A stretch of 61,286 bases of DNA from DASRDB01 sp035652815 (GTDB lineage Bacteria; Chloroflexota; Ktedonobacteria; Ktedonobacterales; Ktedonobacteraceae): contig DASRDB010000002.1 of NCBI GenBank assembly GCA_035652815.1, positions 1-61,286 on the forward strand, given 5' to 3'. Position numbers and translations under genes: made by a program. A model generated the notes under the pieces. That model made no database searches and was not told where the DNA came from. It was given only the letters and a program-made list of their open reading frames with translations. How positions within the stretch are numbered: the first letter of the stretch is position 1; every line of letters starts with the position of its first letter. Below, one piece after another: positions 60,254 to 61,286 of the stretch.

Positions 60254-60872
60254 ATGACTTTCATCAATTTTGCGCGTTTAAGTGGTCTGGTACCACTCAT
60301 AGATATAGTTTCAGGACGCTGCTTCGCAGGCAACGCGGCCCTACTTGGATGCTGTGATTATCGCCACCGAAAATGCCACGATAGGGATGGGTGGTCCCGT
60401 CATGATCGAGGGTGGCGGGCTGGGCGTCTACGCGCCAGAGGAAGTTGGCCCTCTAAGTATGCAAGCTCCTAACGGCGTGATCGACATGCTGGTAGCAGAT
60501 GAGGCCAAGGCAGTGTTCGCCGCCAAACAATACCTTTCCTATTTTCAAGGCATCACTCCCAAATGGACGTGCGCCGATCAACGCCTTCTGCGCCACCTGA
60601 TTCCAGAAAACCGTCTGCGCGCATATAACATACGTAAAGTCATAGAAACCCTGGCGGATGAGGGGTCTGTTCTGGAGCTGCGCCGCCAGTTCGGCAGAGG
60701 AAATAGTCACGAGACCTACCAGCGAGGGAAGGCCCTCAACATAGCCTCTCTAGAAATCGATGATGTAATCGACCCACTCGAAACCCATCGCTGGCTCATG
60801 CAAGGACTCCGTTCTATACCCAAATCGCATCCCAAAGAAGGCAAGCGAAGACCATTTGTCGATTGCTGGTAA
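60254..60872 (+). pseudogene. Degenerate acyl-CoA carboxylase carboxyltransferase fragment
   Basis: Pieces of a biotin-dependent carboxyltransferase (propionyl/acetyl-CoA carboxylase beta type) lie in two frames. The first gives GLVPLIDIVSGRCFAGNAAL then LGC. The frame then shifts by one near 60348 and continues as VIIATENATIGMGGPVMIEG ... EEVGPLSMQAPNGVIDMLVA ... RKVIETLADEGSVLELRRQF. After FGRG the chain jumps to RGKALNIASLEIDDVIDPLE THRW, the far C-terminus of the family, so the centre of the second domain has been deleted. The N-terminal half is missing. Frameshift plus two deletions rule out an active enzyme. It lies between glcF and the 23S gene. Confidence 0.85.
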
Positions 60873-60883
60873 AAGAGGAAGCC

Positions 60884-60915
60884 AAAAACAAAAAACCAGC
60901 TATTTCTAGCTGGTT
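60884..60915 (-). terminator. Terminator of the rRNA transcript
   Basis: Read on the minus strand: stem AACCAGCTA/TAGCTGGTT (9 bp, loop GAAA) followed by TTTTGTTTTTGG. It sits about 130 bases beyond the 3' end of the 23S gene. Confidence 0.85.
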
Positions 60916-60916
60916 C

Positions 60917-61042
60917 ATTGCGTTCATATTGCAAGTAGCTTAAACAATTACCTCAATTTTGCCGAGACCGAGAGCAAGCAAATTAAGTAGATCGCGCAAT
61001 GATCTTTGCGATATACACATCTGCTAGTATGATCGTAAAGGA
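60917..61042 (-). other. Spacer between 23S rRNA and terminator, no 5S gene
   Basis: The 126 bases hold no 5S rRNA-like sequence and no ORF. A short imperfect hairpin (ATCGC-12-GCGAT, 60991-61012) may be an RNase processing site. Confidence 0.55.
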
Positions 61043-61286
61043 GACAAGCCGTTCGATCATTAGGGCTGCTTGGGTGAGCCTGTTACCAGGCGTAAGCGTG
61101 CAGCCTATCGACCAGGTCATCTACCTGGGATCTTGGCTCTCTTGAGAGAGCGGGAAGACTCATCTTGGGAGCGGCTTCGTGCTTAGATGCGGTCAGCACT
61201 TATCCCTTCGCGACGTAGCTATCCAGCGGTGCTCTGGGCAGAGCAACTGGCACACCAGTGGTCGCGCCATCTCGGTCCTCTCGTAC
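61043..61286 (-). rRNA. 23S ribosomal RNA, 3' end (partial)
   Basis: The minus strand reads GTACGAGAGGACCGAGATGG from the window edge, the sarcin-ricin-loop region of 23S rRNA. GCTCTGCCCAGAGCACCGCT, GGGATAAGTGCTGACCGCAT and CTAAGCACGAAGCCGCTCCC follow as in domain VI. The 3' boundary is placed near CTAATGATCGAACGGCTTG by comparison with the general CTAATAGACCGAGGCTT end; the exact base is uncertain by a few positions. About 240 bases of the gene are in the window. Confidence 0.93.

Noticed and set aside
60917..61042. 5S rRNA gene after the 23S
   Set aside because: Neither strand shows 5S consensus blocks, and the space is only 126 bases including a flanking hairpin.

Overview
This window reads as one contiguous piece of a chromosome of moderate GC from a Gram-positive-like, filament-type Chloroflexota bacterium, most likely of the Ktedonobacteria. 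That placement is inference. It rests on the gene mix (F420-type LLM oxidoreductase, receptor Ser/Thr kinases, GlcDEF, PIG-V and MptB-like GT-C mannosyltransferases, a WD40 lipoprotein relic, a short actinobacterial-style MutY, a very short EmrA-like adaptor that suits a monoderm) and on many long hairpin repeats between genes. The 3' end of a 23S rRNA gene lies at the right edge on the minus strand, and the tail of an IS3-family transposase lies at the left edge.

Layout. 1-2.5 kb: IS3 tail, a long leader and a secreted BNR/sialidase-like protein. 2.7-7 kb: miaB, a TPR protein, a 39-residue basic protein ending in a terminator hairpin, and a PucR-type regulator. 7-16.6 kb: metabolic and housekeeping singletons (M20 peptidase, DUF4177-like protein, Sua5, secreted PHB-depolymerase-like esterase, Nudix, LLM oxidoreductase, glutamine synthetase family, YtxH-like, CoiA-like, membrane protein). 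16.8-23 kb: a 2073-residue tandem FtsX/MacB-type permease with no ATPase beside it. 23-25.6 kb: MmcQ/YjbR protein, then mntR-mntH overlapping on the minus strand. 25.7-30.5 kb: FluG-like amidohydrolase, Nudix, methyltransferase, GH42 beta-galactosidase and a broken WD40 lipoprotein gene. 30.7-36.8 kb: alpha-beta fused 2-oxoacid dehydrogenase E1, two GT-C glycosyltransferases and DedA. 36.8-43.2 kb: a pseudokinase-FHA protein carrying in-frame hairpin repeats, then a drug-efflux cassette led by a TetR regulator with two HTH domains. 43.2-49.2 kb: M55 aminopeptidase, cupin, galactokinase, MutY and PIG-L deacetylase. 49.4-54.5 kb: receptor Ser/Thr kinase, a FolK-FolE2 fusion, RsfS, a small membrane protein and a lamin-tail surface protein. 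54.6-60.2 kb: glcD-glcE-(RlmM-like)-glcF. 60.25-60.9 kb: a wrecked acyl-CoA carboxyltransferase gene, convergent with the 23S gene.

How the genes work together. The clearest functional sets are mntR-mntH (manganese homeostasis), tetR-MFS-HlyD-small TM protein (efflux and its control), glcDEF (glycolate to glyoxylate) with an RNA 2'-O-methyltransferase gene inside the operon, and the two adjacent GT-C enzymes (probable cell-envelope mannosylation). Promoters are of the ordinary sigma-70 type (TTGACA/TTGnnn, 16-18 bp, TATAAT), and several share the extended -10 form TGCTATAAT or TGCTATACT. I find no CRISPR array, no tRNA and no obvious defence island. The most unusual items are the FolK-FolE2 fusion, the giant duplicated permease, the double-HTH TetR, the pseudokinase whose linker is built from a palindromic repeat, the terminator directly in front of pucR, the TGG-to-TGA relic of a WD40 lipoprotein, and the apparent lack of 5S rRNA immediately after the 23S gene.
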